Positions 1 through 10,606 of a DNA stretch of 64,000 bases are shown here, piece by piece. Made by a program: the position numbers and the translations under genes. Below the pieces are notes generated by a model, which saw only the letters and a program-made list of their open reading frames with translations, was not told the DNA's origin and searched no databases. Within the stretch, counting starts at the first letter, position 1. The number at the start of each line of letters is the position of its first letter. The stretch is from Microbacterium terrisoli (GTDB lineage: Bacteria; Actinomycetota; Actinomycetes; Actinomycetales; Microbacteriaceae), in the NCBI RefSeq assembly GCF_030866805.1, contig NZ_CP133019.1, positions 2,108,001 to 2,172,000 on the forward strand, read 5' to 3'.

Positions 1-358
1 GGCGCTCGGCCTCGGGGATGCCGAGCCGCTCATACGTGTTGCGGATGTCTTCGGGGAGGTCTTCCCAGGTCTCGGCCTGGCCCTCGGTCGAGCGCACGAA
101 GTACTTGATGTGGTCGAAGTCGATCTCACTGAGATCGGCGCCCCACGTCGGCATCGGTTTGCGTTCGAACAGCTTCAGGCCCTTGAGCCGGCTGCGCAGC
201 ATCCACTCGGGCTCGTTCTTCAGCTGCGAGATTCCGCGTACAACGGACTCGGTCAGGCCGCGCTGGGCGATGGCACCGGCGGCATCGGCGTCGTGCCAGC
301 CGAATTCGTACACCCCCAGGCCATCGAGTTCCGGGCGTTCGATCAGAACATCAGACAT
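1..358 (-). CDS. sufB: Fe-S cluster assembly protein SufB (5' part, cut by window edge)
   Basis: This is the N-terminal ~119 residues of SufB, the scaffold subunit of the SufBCD complex that builds Fe-S clusters in the cytoplasm. The protein opens MSDVLIERPELDGLGVYEFG and continues with the conserved stretch around KNEPEWMLRSRLKGL and KPMPTWGADLSEIDFD, both typical of SufB N-termini. The ATG is at 358 and the rest of the gene, presumably followed by sufD and sufC, lies beyond base 1. It diverges from ctaA across a 252 bp gap that must hold both promoters. No sufR-type regulator is seen on this side of the gene. Confidence 0.93.
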   Translation of the reverse strand, partial: MSDVLIERPELDGLGVYEFGWHDADAAGAIAQRGLTESVVRGISQLKNEPEWMLRSRLKGLKLFERKPMPTWGADLSEIDFDHIKYFVRSTEGQAETWEDLPEDIRNTYERLGIPEAER

Positions 359-610
359 GACGTCACACACTCTCCTCTTCGGACCGCTACGGTGTCATCC
401 GTCCCGGCAACTCAGTCCCCCACGGGAGTGGTGGGGGTGGATGCCGCTTCTCGGGCCCCGCTCTTCAGACGCGATCAGCACGCCTAGACTGTCAGGGATG
501 CGCTCCGCAGGTGCGGTGCATCCGACCCCTCGATTCTATAGGGTCCCTGCGACCGGCGGGCCGGACCCATCCCGCGACGCGCTGCGGACCGGCCTGGAGG
601 CAGCATCCCG

Positions 611-1537
611 ATGTCCACGCAAACGACCACCCCCTCGCGCCCGACACTGCGCCGGCGGATCTGGGAGTGGCTGCCCGACAGCGTGGATCGCCGGGTACGG
701 GTGGCGGCCTGGATCTCGTTCATCACCGAAGTGCTCATCATCGGCACCGGCGGTGCGGTGCGGCTGACCGGGTCGGGCCTGGGCTGCGAATGGCCGCTGT
801 GCACGCCGGACTCGCTCGTGCCGCTGCCGGGCATGGGCCTGCACTCCTACATCGAGTTCGGCAACCGGCTCATGACCGGTGTGGTGGGGCTGGCCGCCCT
901 CGCCGTGCTGCTGCTGATCCTGCGGATCCGCCGCGACCGGCGCGATCTGTACACCATCGCGTGGATCGTGATCGGCGGCATCCTCGCGCAGGCGGTCGTG
1001 GGCGGCATCACGGTTCTCACCGGACTGAACGCGTGGATCGTGGGCTTCCACTTCCTCGCGACGCTGGCCCTGGTGGGACTGACCGCGGCGTTCGTGGTGC
1101 GCGCCTATGACGAGCGCGGACCGCGTGTCGCCGCCGTGCCGCGCTGGTACGCGATCCTCACCCACATCACCTCGGTCGCGCTCGTGCTGACCCTTCTGAT
1201 CGGCGTGCTGACCACGGCATCCGGCCCGCATTCTGGCGACCAGCGCGTCGTACGGCACCTGCTCAACCCCGAGATCATGGCCCACGTGCACTCGATCCCC
1301 GGCTACACGCTGCTCGTGCTCGTGGTCGTGCTCATGGCCGTCGCCTCTGTGCAGAGGCTGCCCACCAGGCCGTGGCTGCTCAGTCTGCTGGTGCTGCTGC
1401 TGGTGCAGATCCCGCTGGGGATCTATCAGGCCGACGAGGGGCTTCCCGCCCTGGCCGTCGGCATCCACATGATCATCGCGGGACTGTCGGTGGCCGCGAT
1501 GACCGTCGTGGTGCTGCGCCTGAAGCGACACGCCTGA
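611..1537 (+). CDS. ctaA: Heme A synthase (COX15/CtaA)
   Basis: This integral membrane enzyme oxidises the C8 methyl of heme O to make heme A for the aa3 oxidase (ctaCDEF lies at 48-56 kb). The 308 residues show about eight hydrophobic helices. The first external loop carries GCEWPLC with its cysteine pair and the IEFGNR motif with its catalytic Glu; a second heme-binding half follows. A GGAGG site precedes the ATG. Possible -10 elements lie at 485-490 (TAGACT) and around 537-544. The usual neighbour ctaB (heme O synthase) is missing: only 178 bp separate ctaA from tkt. Confidence 0.95.
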   Translation: MSTQTTTPSRPTLRRRIWEWLPDSVDRRVRVAAWISFITEVLIIGTGGAVRLTGSGLGCEWPLCTPDSLVPLPGMGLHSYIEFGNRLMTGVVGLAALAVLLLILRIRRDRRDLYTIAWIVIGGILAQAVVGGITVLTGLNAWIVGFHFLATLALVGLTAAFVVRAYDERGPRVAAVPRWYAILTHITSVALVLTLLIGVLTTASGPHSGDQRVVRHLLNPEIMAHVHSIPGYTLLVLVVVLMAVASVQRLPTRPWLLSLLVLLLVQIPLGIYQADEGLPALAVGIHMIIAGLSVAAMTVVVLRLKRHA

Positions 1538-1621
1538 CCCCACCGGCGGCGGCCGAGCCGCGAGGGGCGCGGCGACCGGGCCGCACTCGGTCACACACGT
1601 TCTCCGCCACCGGCGGATCGC

Positions 1622-1627
1622 TATGCT
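1622..1627 (+). promoter_or_regulatory. Putative -10 element of the tkt operon
   Basis: TATGCT lies about 88 nt upstream of the tkt GTG in the ctaA-tkt gap. There is no convincing -35 hexamer, which is common in this genome. The assignment rests on the -10 match alone. Confidence 0.35.
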
Positions 1628-1715
1628 GGAACCACACGTGCGCCCTGCGCCGGACCCTGCCGTGGCGACGCTGCACTCTCGGGTGCCGGGCGCCCAACCT
1701 GTGAAAGGCGGCCTC

Positions 1716-3842
1716 GTGTCCGAACTGCGTTGGGAAGAGATCGATCGGCGTGCGGTGGATACCGTGCGCGTACTGGCGGCAGACGCCGTGCAGAAGGTCG
1801 GCAACGGACATCCCGGCACCGCGATGAGCCTCGCGCCTGCGGCATATCTGCTCTATCAGCGCATCATGCGCCACGACCCGGCCGACACTCACTGGCTCGG
1901 CCGCGACCGATTCATCCTGTCGTGCGGCCACTCGTCGCTGACGCAGTACATCCAGCTGTTCCTGGGCGGCTTCGGACTGGAGCTGAACGATCTCGAGTCA
2001 TTGCGCACCTGGGGCTCGCTGACCCCGGGCCACCCGGAGTACCGGCACACGAAGGGCGTCGAGATCACGACCGGACCGCTCGGTCAGGGCCTGGCGTCGG
2101 CGGTCGGCTTCGCATACGCCTCGCGCTACGAGCGCGGGCTGTTCGATCCGGATGCCGCGGCCGGCACGTCGCCGTTCGACCACTTCATCTACGTCATCGC
2201 CTCGGACGGCGACCTGCAGGAGGGCATCACCAGCGAGGCGTCCTCGCTGGCCGGTCACCAGCAGCTGGGCAATCTGGTGGTCATCTACGACGCGAACCAG
2301 ATCTCCATCGAGGACGACACGAACGTGGCGTTCACCGAGGATGTCGCCAAGCGCTACGAAGCGTACGGCTGGCACGTGCAGACGGTCGACTGGAAGAAGA
2401 CCGGACAGTACGTCGAGGACGTGCAGGAGCTGAACGACGCGATCGAGGCGGCCAAGGGCGAGACCGACAAGCCCTCGATCATCATCCTCAAGACGATCAT
2501 CGGCTGGCCCTCCCCCGGCAAGCAGAACAGCGGCAAGATCCACGGCTCGGCGCTGGGCGCCGACGAGGTCGCCGCCACCAAGAAGGTGCTGGACTTCGAC
2601 CCCGACCAGTCCTTCGCCCTGCCCGACGGCGTGCTCGAGCACACCCGCGAGCTGGGTGCCCGCGGTGCGGCCGCGCACCGTGCCTGGCAGGAGTCGTTCG
2701 ACGCCTGGGCGGCGGCGAACCCGCAGCGCAAAGCGCTGCTGGACCGACTCGAGGCGCAGGCGCTGCCCGACGACATCGACGACGCCCTTCCGGCGTTCGA
2801 GGCCGGCAAGGACCTGTCCACACGCGCCGCATCGGGTGCGGTCATCAACGCGCTGGCCGCACAGCTGCCGGAGCTGTGGGGCGGGTCGGCCGACCTGGCC
2901 GAGTCCAACCTCACGACCATCAAGGCCGCGGCATCCTTCAACCCCGACCAGTGGACGACCCACGAGTGGAAGCCCAGCCCGTTCGGCCGCGTGCTGCACT
3001 TCGGCATCCGCGAGCACGCGATGGGCGCGATCGTCAACGGCATCACGCTGCACGGTCCGACACGCGCGTTCGGCGGCACGTTCCTGATCTTCTCGGACTA
3101 CATGCGCCCGGCCGTGCGTCTGGCCGCCCTGATGAACATCCCGTCGACCTACGTCTGGACGCACGACTCGATCGCCCTCGGCGAAGACGGTCCGACCCAC
3201 CAGCCGATCGAGCAGCTCGCGGCGCTGCGCGCCATCCCGCAGCTGTCGGTCGTCCGCCCCGCCGACGCGAACGAGACCGCGCAGGCGTGGCTCGAGATCC
3301 TGCGCCGGCACGAAGGGCCCGCAGGTCTCGCGCTGACGCGCCAGAACGTGCCGACCTTCGCACGCGGCACCGGAGAGGCCGACGGCGACACCTTCGCCTC
3401 GGCTGCGCACACCGCGCGCGGCGCATACGTGCTGGCCGAGGCGCCGGGCGGCACGCCCGACGTGATCCTCATCGGCACGGGTTCCGAGGTGCAGCTGGCG
3501 GTGGCAGCCCGCGAGGCGCTGGCCGCCGAGGGCGTGAAGGCGCGCGTCGTGTCGGCACCCTGCCTGGAGTGGTTCGCCGAGCAGGACGAGGCATACCGCG
3601 AGAGCGTGCTGCCGGCAGCCGTCACCGCCCGCGTCTCGGTCGAGGCCGGCATCTCGATGCCGTGGCGCGGCATCGTCGGCGACCGCGGTCGCTCGGTGTC
3701 GATCGAGCACTACGGTGCCTCGGCCGACTACAAGACCCTGTTCCAGAAATTCGGCATCACCGCCGAGGCCGTCATCGAGGCGGCCCGTCAGACCCTCGCC
3801 GCGAACGCGGCGACCTCGACACACACTGAGGAGATCGCATGA
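1716..3842 (+). CDS. tkt: Transketolase
   Basis: This thiamine-diphosphate enzyme of the non-oxidative pentose-phosphate pathway transfers two-carbon ketol units. The GTG at 1716 was chosen because AAAGGCGG lies just upstream and the protein then starts [16 protein letters not shown], as expected for the family; an ATG at 1624 would add unrelated residues. The 708 aa length is normal. Visible signatures are GHPGTAMS, the ThDP/Mg motif beginning ASDGDLQEG, and [15 protein letters not shown] in the pyrimidine domain. It is first in an operon with tal, pgi, zwf, opcA and pgl, and its stop overlaps the tal ATG. Confidence 0.96.
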   Translation: MSELRWEEIDRRAVDTVRVLAADAVQKVGNGHPGTAMSLAPAAYLLYQRIMRHDPADTHWLGRDRFILSCGHSSLTQYIQLFLGGFGLELNDLESLRTWGSLTPGHPEYRHTKGVEITTGPLGQGLASAVGFAYASRYERGLFDPDAAAGTSPFDHFIYVIASDGDLQEGITSEASSLAGHQQLGNLVVIYDANQISIEDDTNVAFTEDVAKRYEAYGWHVQTVDWKKTGQYVEDVQELNDAIEAAKGETDKPSIIILKTIIGWPSPGKQNSGKIHGSALGADEVAATKKVLDFDPDQSFALPDGVLEHTRELGARGAAAHRAWQESFDAWAAANPQRKALLDRLEAQALPDDIDDALPAFEAGKDLSTRAASGAVINALAAQLPELWGGSADLAESNLTTIKAAASFNPDQWTTHEWKPSPFGRVLHFGIREHAMGAIVNGITLHGPTRAFGGTFLIFSDYMRPAVRLAALMNIPSTYVWTHDSIALGEDGPTHQPIEQLAALRAIPQLSVVRPADANETAQAWLEILRRHEGPAGLALTRQNVPTFARGTGEADGDTFASAAHTARGAYVLAEAPGGTPDVILIGTGSEVQLAVAAREALAAEGVKARVVSAPCLEWFAEQDEAYRESVLPAAVTARVSVEAGISMPWRGIVGDRGRSVSIEHYGASADYKTLFQKFGITAEAVIEAARQTLAANAATSTHTEEIA

Positions 3843-4957
3843 CCAGCCCGACCCAGCAGCTTTCCGACCAGGGCGTCAGCATCTGGCTGGACGACCTCGC
3901 ACGTCGACGGATCACGACCGGCAATCTGGCCGATCTGATCGCGACGCGCAACGTCGTCGGCATCACCACCAACCCCACGATCTTCGCCAACGCGATCAGC
4001 CACGGCGAAGGCTACGAGGGCCAGATCGCCGAACTCGCCGCGCGCGGCGCCTCGGCCGACGACGCGATCTTCGAGATCACGACGACCGACGTGCGCAACG
4101 CGTGCGACATCATGCGCCCCGTGTACGACGCGACCAGCGGTGTCGACGGCCGCGTGTCGATCGAGGTCTCCCCCGACCTCGCCCACGACACCGCCGCCAC
4201 CATCGCCCAGGCGGCGCAGCTGTCCGCAGCGGTAGACCAGCCAAACGCGTACATCAAGATCCCCGCCACCCAGGCGGGCATCAGCGCGATCGCCGACACG
4301 ATCGCCGCGGGCATCTCGGTGAACGTGACGCTGATCTTCTCGCTGGAGCGCTACGCCCAGGTCATCGAGGCGTATCTCAGCGGTCTCGAACGCGCCCGCG
4401 AGGCCGGCAAGGACCTGACGCAGATCTTCTCGGTCGCGTCGTTCTTCGTCTCCCGCGTGGACACCGAGGTCGACAAGCGGCTCGACGCCATCGGGACGGA
4501 TGCCGCAGCCGCGCTGCGCTCGAAGTCGGGCATCGCCAACGCCCGGCTCGCGTACGAGCTGTACGAGCAGACGTTCGCGGGCGACCGCGCGAAGGCGCTG
4601 CTTGCCGCCGGCGCCAACACGCAGCGCCCGCTGTGGGCGTCGACCGGTGTGAAGGACCCGTCTCTGCCCGACACGCTGTACGTCGTCGAACTCACCGCCC
4701 CGGGCGTCGTGAACACGATGCCCGAGAAGACACTGGACGCCGTGTACGACCACGGAGTGTTCACCGGTGACAACATCACCGGCAACTACGCCGACGCGCA
4801 CGCCGTCATCGATGCGCTGGCGATGGTGGGCGTGGACTTCGACGACGTCACCCAGCTTCTCGAAGACGAAGGAGTCGAGAAGTTCATCGCATCGTGGCAC
4901 GACATGCGTGACACGGTGGCCGCCGCTCTGTCCAAAGCGCAGGGCGCGACCCGGTGA
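3839..4957 (+). CDS. tal: Transaldolase
   Basis: This enzyme transfers dihydroxyacetone units between sugar phosphates in the pentose-phosphate pathway. The 372 residues match the long actinobacterial class. [11 protein letters not shown] is the N-terminal family motif, and the Schiff-base lysine lies in NAYIKIPAT. The ATG overlaps the tkt stop by 4 bp (ATGA), and the tal stop overlaps the pgi GTG (GTGA), so the three genes are probably translationally coupled. Confidence 0.96.
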   Translation: MTSPTQQLSDQGVSIWLDDLARRRITTGNLADLIATRNVVGITTNPTIFANAISHGEGYEGQIAELAARGASADDAIFEITTTDVRNACDIMRPVYDATSGVDGRVSIEVSPDLAHDTAATIAQAAQLSAAVDQPNAYIKIPATQAGISAIADTIAAGISVNVTLIFSLERYAQVIEAYLSGLERAREAGKDLTQIFSVASFFVSRVDTEVDKRLDAIGTDAAAALRSKSGIANARLAYELYEQTFAGDRAKALLAAGANTQRPLWASTGVKDPSLPDTLYVVELTAPGVVNTMPEKTLDAVYDHGVFTGDNITGNYADAHAVIDALAMVGVDFDDVTQLLEDEGVEKFIASWHDMRDTVAAALSKAQGATR

Positions 4958-6570
4958 GTTTCGACATCCGCGTCAGCGGTCATGTCAAGGCCATCGTCGA
5001 CGACGAGCTGCCCCGGCTCGTCCAGGGCCTGCTCGCCTCCGGCATCACCGCGCAGGACCCCACACTGTGGGGTCCGCACGCGCAGGATGAGGCATCCCGT
5101 CGCCTCGGCTGGGTGCAGGCGGTCTCGGTCTCGCGACCACTGGTCGCAGAGATCACGGCTCTGCGCGATGACCTGCGAGCGCGCGGGCTCTCGCGCGTCG
5201 TGCTGGCCGGGATGGGAGGCTCCTCCCTCGCCCCCGAGGTGATCGCCGCCACCACCGGCGTCCCCTTGACGGTGCTGGATTCCACGGCGCCCGGCCAGGT
5301 GCTGGCCGCGCTCGAGGGCGACGGGGAGGGGAGCCTGACCGATACGGTGCTCGTGGTCTCGAGCAAGTCCGGCTCGACTGTCGAGACGGATGCCGCGCGA
5401 CGGCTGTTCGAGTCGGCCTTCCGCGAGATGGGCGTCGACCCAGCCGAGCGGATCATTGTGGTGACCGACCCGGGCTCGGCGCTGGACCAGTCCGCGCAGG
5501 CGGCGGGGTACCGCGTGTTCCATGCCGACCCGACCGTCGGCGGGCGCTACTCGGCGCTGACGGCGTTCGGTCTGGTGCCTGCGGGCCTGGCCGGCGCGGA
5601 TCTGGGCGAACTGCTCGATGAGGCCGATGCCACGCTGCTGGAAGTGGCCATCGACAGCCCCGAGAACCCGGCGCTGGTGCTGGCCGCGGCGATCGCCGGC
5701 GGCACCCCGCGCCGCGACAAGCTGGGCCTGGTATCGGACGGCACGCACATCCAAGGCCTTCCGGACTGGATCGAGCAGCTGATCGCCGAGTCGACCGGAA
5801 AGGCCGGCACCGGCATCCTGCCCGTCGTCCTGCTGCCGGTCTCCCCCGAACTCGAGACTCAGCCGGCCGACCTTCAGGTCGTGCGACTGGTCGACGAGGC
5901 TCACGAGTTCCACTTCTTCGACCGGCACGAGGGTGAGATCCTGGTCAGCGGATCGCTGGGGGCGCAGTTCGTGGTCTGGGAGTACGCGACGGCCATCGCC
6001 GGACGGATGCTGGGCATCGACCCGTTCGATCAGCCCGACGTCGAGTCGGCCAAGGCCGCCACGCGCGACCTGCTGGCCCGCACGCCCGTCGCCACACCGG
6101 CCGCGTTCACCGTCGGCGGTGTGGAGGTGCGCGTGTCGGACCCCGCGCTGGCCGCCTCGGGCACTCTGGAGGGCACGCTCGACGCCCTCTGGGAGCGTCT
6201 CGGCAACGACGGCTACGTCGCGATCCAGGCCTACGTCGATCGCGTGCACACGCCCGAGCTCGCGGGACTGCGCGAGCTCGTCGCCGCCGATGCCGGACGT
6301 CCGACCACCTTCGGCTGGGGGCCGCGCTTCTTGCACTCGACCGGGCAGTATCACAAGGGGGGTCCTGCCACCGGGGTGTTCCTGCAGATCGTCGAACGCG
6401 CCGGCGATGACGTGCAGATCCCAGGCCTGCCGTTCACGTTCGGACGGCTGCTCGCCGCCCAGGCCGCGGGAGATGCGCAGGTGCTCGCCGACCACGGGCG
6501 TCCCGTCGTGAGCCTGACCCTGACCGATTCGACGACCGAAGTGCTCGCGCTCTTCGAAGCCGCCCAATAG
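4954..6570 (+). CDS. pgi: Glucose-6-phosphate isomerase
   Basis: This enzyme interconverts glucose-6-phosphate and fructose-6-phosphate, tying glycolysis to the pentose-phosphate genes around it. The 538 residues contain two SIS-type sugar-isomerase domains. [14 protein letters not shown] and [12 protein letters not shown] in the first half are the phosphate-binding loops, and [19 protein letters not shown] near the C terminus carries catalytic-region residues. It starts with GTG overlapping the tal stop. Position between tal and zwf is usual for related actinobacteria. Confidence 0.93.
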   Translation: MSFDIRVSGHVKAIVDDELPRLVQGLLASGITAQDPTLWGPHAQDEASRRLGWVQAVSVSRPLVAEITALRDDLRARGLSRVVLAGMGGSSLAPEVIAATTGVPLTVLDSTAPGQVLAALEGDGEGSLTDTVLVVSSKSGSTVETDAARRLFESAFREMGVDPAERIIVVTDPGSALDQSAQAAGYRVFHADPTVGGRYSALTAFGLVPAGLAGADLGELLDEADATLLEVAIDSPENPALVLAAAIAGGTPRRDKLGLVSDGTHIQGLPDWIEQLIAESTGKAGTGILPVVLLPVSPELETQPADLQVVRLVDEAHEFHFFDRHEGEILVSGSLGAQFVVWEYATAIAGRMLGIDPFDQPDVESAKAATRDLLARTPVATPAAFTVGGVEVRVSDPALAASGTLEGTLDALWERLGNDGYVAIQAYVDRVHTPELAGLRELVAADAGRPTTFGWGPRFLHSTGQYHKGGPATGVFLQIVERAGDDVQIPGLPFTFGRLLAAQAAGDAQVLADHGRPVVSLTLTDSTTEVLALFEAAQ

Positions 6571-6577
6571 GAGCCGC

Positions 6578-8128
6578 ATGAGTGTGCTGATCACCCGGGA
6601 CGCCAATCCGTTGCGCGATCCCGACGACCGACGACTGAACCGCATCGCGGGGCCGAGCGCCCTGGTCATCTTCGGTGTGACGGGAGACCTGTCACGCAAG
6701 AAGCTGATGCCGGCCGTGTACGACCTGGCCAATCGCGGCCTGTTGCCCCCCGGGTTCGCCCTGGTCGGCTTCGCCCGTCGCGACTGGGCCGACCAGGATT
6801 TCGCGGCCGTCGTGTACGACGCGGTGCGGATGCACTCGCGCACCGAGTTCCGCGAAGAGACCTGGCAGCAGCTGCTGCAGGGCATCCGGTTCGTCTCGGG
6901 CGAGTTCGACGATCCCGCGGCGTTCCGGCGTCTGCGCGAGACCGTCGAAAGGCTCGACGTCGAACGCGGGACGATGGGCAACCACGCATACTATCTGTCC
7001 ATCCCGCCCCGGGCGTTCGCCATGGTCGCACAGCAGCTGAAGAGTTCGGGTCTGGTCGACGACACCGCCGACCAGCCCGACCGCTGGCGGCGTGTCGTGA
7101 TCGAGAAGCCGTTCGGCAACGACCTCGCCTCGGCACGCGAGCTGAACCACGCACTGCGCAGCGCCTTCCCGGCCGACGCGATCTTCCGCATCGACCACTA
7201 TCTCGGCAAAGAGACCGTGCAGAACATCCTGGCGCTGCGCTTCGCCAATGAGCTGTACGAGCCGATCTGGAACCGCAACTACGTCGACCACGTGCAGATC
7301 ACCATGGCCGAGGACATCGGCGTGGGCGGGCGGGCCGGCTACTACGACGGGATCGGCGCCGCGCGCGACGTCATCCAGAACCACCTGCTGCAGCTGCTGG
7401 CCCTGACGGCGATGGAAGAGCCGATCTCGTTCAACGCGCGCGACCTGCGCACCGAGAAGGAGAAGGTGCTCGCCGCCGTCACGCTGCCCGACGACCTCTC
7501 GCAGGCCACGGCCCGCGGCCAGTACGGCGGCGGCTGGCAGGGCGGCGAGAAGGTGCACAGCTTCCTGGACGAGGAGGGCATGGATCCGCACTCGACCACC
7601 GAGACCTACGCGGCCGTCAAACTCGGCATCAACACCCGCCGATGGGCCGGGGTGCCGTTCTATCTGCGCACCGGAAAGCGCCTGGGCCGCCGGGTCACCG
7701 AGATCGCGGTGGTGTTCAAGAAGGCGCCCGAGCACCTGTTCACGCGGTCCCAGACCTCGGGGCTCGGGCAGAACGCGCTCGTGATCCGTGTGCAGCCCGA
7801 CGAGGGCGTCACGATCCGCTTCGGCTCGAAGGTGCCCGGCGCCGGCACGCAGGTGCGCGACGTGACCATGGACTTCGGCTACGGACACGCGTTCACCGAG
7901 GCGAGCCCCGAGGCATACGAGCGGCTGATCCTGGACGTGCTGCTGGGCGACCCACCGCTGTTCCCCCGACACGAAGAGGTCGAGCTCAGCTGGAAGATCC
8001 TCGACCCGATCGAACAGTACTGGGCCTCCGCCGGCGGCCCGCTGGAGCAGTACACGCCCGGAGGCTGGGGGCCGCGAAGCGCGGACGAACTCCTTGCCCG
8101 TGACGGTCGCACGTGGAGGCGCCCATGA
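6578..8128 (+). CDS. zwf: Glucose-6-phosphate 1-dehydrogenase
   Basis: This enzyme oxidises glucose-6-phosphate to 6-phosphogluconolactone with NADP, the entry step of the oxidative pentose-phosphate pathway. The 516 aa protein has the Rossmann motif FGVTGDLSRKKLMPA near residue 30, the substrate motif VIEKPFGND and the family signature RIDHYLGKETVQN. It starts 7 nt after pgi and its stop overlaps the opcA start (ATGA). OpcA, encoded next, is needed for its assembly in actinobacteria. Confidence 0.97.
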   Translation: MSVLITRDANPLRDPDDRRLNRIAGPSALVIFGVTGDLSRKKLMPAVYDLANRGLLPPGFALVGFARRDWADQDFAAVVYDAVRMHSRTEFREETWQQLLQGIRFVSGEFDDPAAFRRLRETVERLDVERGTMGNHAYYLSIPPRAFAMVAQQLKSSGLVDDTADQPDRWRRVVIEKPFGNDLASARELNHALRSAFPADAIFRIDHYLGKETVQNILALRFANELYEPIWNRNYVDHVQITMAEDIGVGGRAGYYDGIGAARDVIQNHLLQLLALTAMEEPISFNARDLRTEKEKVLAAVTLPDDLSQATARGQYGGGWQGGEKVHSFLDEEGMDPHSTTETYAAVKLGINTRRWAGVPFYLRTGKRLGRRVTEIAVVFKKAPEHLFTRSQTSGLGQNALVIRVQPDEGVTIRFGSKVPGAGTQVRDVTMDFGYGHAFTEASPEAYERLILDVLLGDPPLFPRHEEVELSWKILDPIEQYWASAGGPLEQYTPGGWGPRSADELLARDGRTWRRP

Positions 8129-9081
8129 TCATCGACCTGCCCGACACGAACGTCAGCAAGATCGCCAAGGCGCTCGTCAACGTGCGCCAGGAGGGCGGCG
8201 CGGTGGCTCTGGGCCGCGTGCTGACGCTGATCATCCTGGTGCGCCATGGCGCGCAGGAAGAAGTGATCGAAGCCGCCAACGACGCGTCGCGGGAGCACCC
8301 GATGCGCGTGATCGTGCTGATGAGCGACCCGCATGGGCCGGATGCCGACGCCGAGCCCCGACTGGACGCCGAGATCCGCGTCGGCGGTGACGCCGGCGCG
8401 AGCGAAGTGGTCCTGCTGCGGGCCTACGGCGCTGCCGGCAACAACTCCGAGAGCCTGGTGACCGGGTTGCTGCTGCCGGATGCCCCGGTGGTCGCATGGT
8501 GGCCTCGCGAGACACCGAAAGAGCCCTCGCGCTCCTCGATCGGCCGCATCGCGCAGCGCCGGATCACGGATGCCGCAGCCCAGCCCGATCCCTCCGCATG
8601 GGTCTCCCGCCTCGGCGAGCATTACGTGCCCGGCGACACCGACCTCGCCTGGACGCGCGTGACCCGATGGCGCGAGCAGCTCGCGGCAGTGCTCGACCAG
8701 CCGCCATACGAGCCGGTCACCGCCGTCGAGGTGCGCGGCGCGTCCGACTCCCCCTCCACCACTCTGCTGGCGGCGTGGCTTCGCCTGAGCCTGAAGGTTC
8801 CGGTGACCTGGACCTACCTCGGCCCCGACGAGTGGAAGAGCGGCATCAAGTCCGTGCGTCTCGTGCGCGCCGACGGAGACATCCTGCTCGAGCGCCCCGT
8901 TCCCGGCATGGCCGTTCTGACCCAGCCCGGCCAGCCCTCGCACGAGCTGGCGTTCCCGCGGCGCACGCTGCGCGAATGCCTCGCCGAGGAGCTGCGCAGC
9001 CTCGACCCCGATCTGCTGTATGGTCGCGTCATCACCGACGGATGCCGGCAGCTGACTGAGGGGCAGGGCGACGATGAGTGA
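8125..9081 (+). CDS. opcA: Glucose-6-phosphate dehydrogenase assembly protein OpcA
   Basis: OpcA is an actinobacterial factor required for active G6PDH and has no known catalytic role of its own. The ATG at 8125 overlaps the zwf stop by 4 bp and follows GTGGAGGC. An ATG 12 nt upstream is in frame but lacks that arrangement. The protein (318 aa) opens MIIDLPDTNVSKIAKAL and contains the conserved stretch DAPVVAWWP. The zwf-opcA-pgl order is diagnostic for the family. Confidence 0.94.
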   Translation: MIIDLPDTNVSKIAKALVNVRQEGGAVALGRVLTLIILVRHGAQEEVIEAANDASREHPMRVIVLMSDPHGPDADAEPRLDAEIRVGGDAGASEVVLLRAYGAAGNNSESLVTGLLLPDAPVVAWWPRETPKEPSRSSIGRIAQRRITDAAAQPDPSAWVSRLGEHYVPGDTDLAWTRVTRWREQLAAVLDQPPYEPVTAVEVRGASDSPSTTLLAAWLRLSLKVPVTWTYLGPDEWKSGIKSVRLVRADGDILLERPVPGMAVLTQPGQPSHELAFPRRTLRECLAEELRSLDPDLLYGRVITDGCRQLTEGQGDDE

Positions 9082-9877
9082 ACGCGGAGCCGAGAAGCGG
9101 GTCGTCGTCAGTGCCGACGCCGCAGCCCTGGCGACCTCGGTCGCCGACCGATTCTACGATCGCCTGGGCAAGCGCGTGCGCGCCGGCAAGACCGTGCACG
9201 TGGCGCTGACCGGCGGAGGCGTCGGCACCTCCGTTCTGCGGGCGATCGGCGACCATGCCGAGCATGCGACGTTCGACTGGTCCCAGGTGCACTTCTGGTG
9301 GGGCGACGAGCGGTTCGTGGCATCCCACTCCCCCGACCGCAACGACGTCGGCGCGACCGACGCGCTGCTGGGTCGGATCGCGGTTCCGGCAGCCAATGTC
9401 CACCGGATGCCGGCCGCAGATCAGGGACTCGCCCTCGACGAAGCCGCCGCAGCCTATGCGACCGAGCTGGCGGTGTACGGTCCGTCCGAGACGACTGCCA
9501 CGGGTGTCCTCACCGGTGCGTGGCCGTCGTTCGACATCTGCTTCCTCGGTGTCGGGCCCGATGCGCACATCGCGTCGCTGTTCCCGGACCGCGACGAGAT
9601 CCGCATCACGGATCGCGCTGCGGTCGGAGTGCGCGATTCCCCCAAACCGCCGCCGGAGCGCATCACCCTGACCCGACCGGTCATCAACTCCTCCAACCGG
9701 GTGTGGCTCGTGCTGGCCGGGCCCGACAAGGCCTCGGCTCTGGGACTTGCGCTGGCCGGCGCCAGCTATCACAGCGTCCCCGCGGCCGGTGCCAAAGGAC
9801 GCCGACGCACCATCTTCTTCGTCGACGAGGCAGCGGCCGGAAACGTTCCGCCGGAGCTGATCGACGGAACGTACTAG
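9074..9877 (+). CDS. pgl: 6-phosphogluconolactonase
   Basis: This enzyme hydrolyses 6-phosphogluconolactone produced by Zwf. The 267 residues fit the DevB/NagB-like fold family: FDWSQVHFWWGDERFV, the following HSPDRNDVG stretch and FLGVGPDAHIASLFP are the family's conserved blocks. It overlaps opcA by 8 bp and closes the six-gene operon. A short hairpin at the 3' end of the gene (arms CGTTCCG/CGGAACG, about 9844-9872) may aid termination before the convergent rbpA. Confidence 0.95.
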   Translation: MSERGAEKRVVVSADAAALATSVADRFYDRLGKRVRAGKTVHVALTGGGVGTSVLRAIGDHAEHATFDWSQVHFWWGDERFVASHSPDRNDVGATDALLGRIAVPAANVHRMPAADQGLALDEAAAAYATELAVYGPSETTATGVLTGAWPSFDICFLGVGPDAHIASLFPDRDEIRITDRAAVGVRDSPKPPPERITLTRPVINSSNRVWLVLAGPDKASALGLALAGASYHSVPAAGAKGRRRTIFFVDEAAAGNVPPELIDGTY

Positions 9878-9913
9878 ACGCCGAGCATCAGGGGTGCGCC
9901 CAAGCGCGTCAGC

Positions 9914-10267
9914 TCACTGACCGCGACGCTCGCGCAGCTGCTTGAGGGCATCGTCGAGCAGTGCTTCGGCCTCTTCGTCGGTGCGGCGCTCTTTGACGTA
10001 CGCGAGGTGTGTCTTGTACGGCTCGGCCTTCGCCATCGCCGGCGGGTTCTGCTGGTCTCGACCGGCGGGCAGCCCCGAGTGCGGCGAGTCGATCGTGTCG
10101 GGGATCTCTTCTTCGGCGATGCCGGCGGCGAAGTAGCGGACCGTCTCGTTGCCCAGCGCGTCCCAGTACGAGATCGCGATGCGATCCGCGTGGAAGCCGT
10201 GGTCCTGCTCGCCCATGGGGCCGGCACCCACACGGGTGCCGCGGATTGCGTTGCCTCCGACGGCCAT
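9914..10267 (-). CDS. rbpA: RNA polymerase-binding protein RbpA
   Basis: This small actinobacterial transcription factor binds RNA polymerase and the group-1/2 sigma factors and stabilises open complexes. The 117 residues show the expected start MAVGGNAIRGTRVGAGPMG, the central ISYWDALGNETVRYF and the sigma-interacting YKTHLAYVKERRTDEEAEAL at the C terminus. It starts 1 nt after the secG stop, so the two genes are almost certainly cotranscribed. It converges with pgl. Confidence 0.96.
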   Translation of the reverse strand: MAVGGNAIRGTRVGAGPMGEQDHGFHADRIAISYWDALGNETVRYFAAGIAEEEIPDTIDSPHSGLPAGRDQQNPPAMAKAEPYKTHLAYVKERRTDEEAEALLDDALKQLRERRGQ

Positions 10268-10268
10268 G

Positions 10269-10517
10269 TCAGATCCCTTGCAGCTTGGCGATCAGGCCCA
10301 GGGCCACGATCGCGACGAACCAGGCCAGCGCCAGGACCACGGTGAAGCGGTTGAGGTTGCGCTCAGCGAGACCGGACGACCCCAGCGACGAGGTCATGCC
10401 GCCGCCGAACATGTCGGACAGCCCACCGCCCCGGCCCTTGTGCAGAAGGATCAGCAGGGTCAGCAGCAGGCTCGTGATGCCGAGCACCACCTGCAGGACG
10501 AATTCGAGGATTTCCAC
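10269..10517 (-). CDS. secG: Preprotein translocase subunit SecG
   Basis: SecG is the small two-helix subunit of the SecYEG protein export channel. The GTG at 10517 follows CGAAAGGCAC and yields an 82 aa protein, the normal length; in-frame starts further upstream would add an Arg-rich leader. Two hydrophobic segments (VLQVVLGITSLLLTLLIL and VVLALAWFVAIVALGLIA) flank the conserved GRGGGLSDMFGGG loop. It is transcribed with rbpA, from a TATACT -10 element at 10585-10590. Confidence 0.94.
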   Translation of the reverse strand: MEILEFVLQVVLGITSLLLTLLILLHKGRGGGLSDMFGGGMTSSLGSSGLAERNLNRFTVVLALAWFVAIVALGLIAKLQGI

Positions 10518-10584
10518 GCTGTGCCTTTCGGGTCGGCGCCGGATCGGGTCGGCGCCGGTCATTCGGCCGAGGCCGACCTGGTCA

Positions 10585-10590
10585 AGTATA
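10585..10590 (-). promoter_or_regulatory. -10 element for secG-rbpA
   Basis: TATACT on the minus strand is a near-consensus -10, about 68 nt before the secG start and just past the tpiA terminator. A clear -35 is not seen. Confidence 0.5.
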
Positions 10591-10606
10591 AGGGACCGGT
10601 GCCGCA

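Noticed and set aside
1730..3829. A 699-codon open frame in the +2 frame of tkt, and long minus-strand frames opposite tkt, zwf and pgk
   Set aside because: They are Arg/Gly/Ala- or His/Arg-rich shadows of strong coding regions, lack ribosome sites and match no family; high GC removes stop codons.
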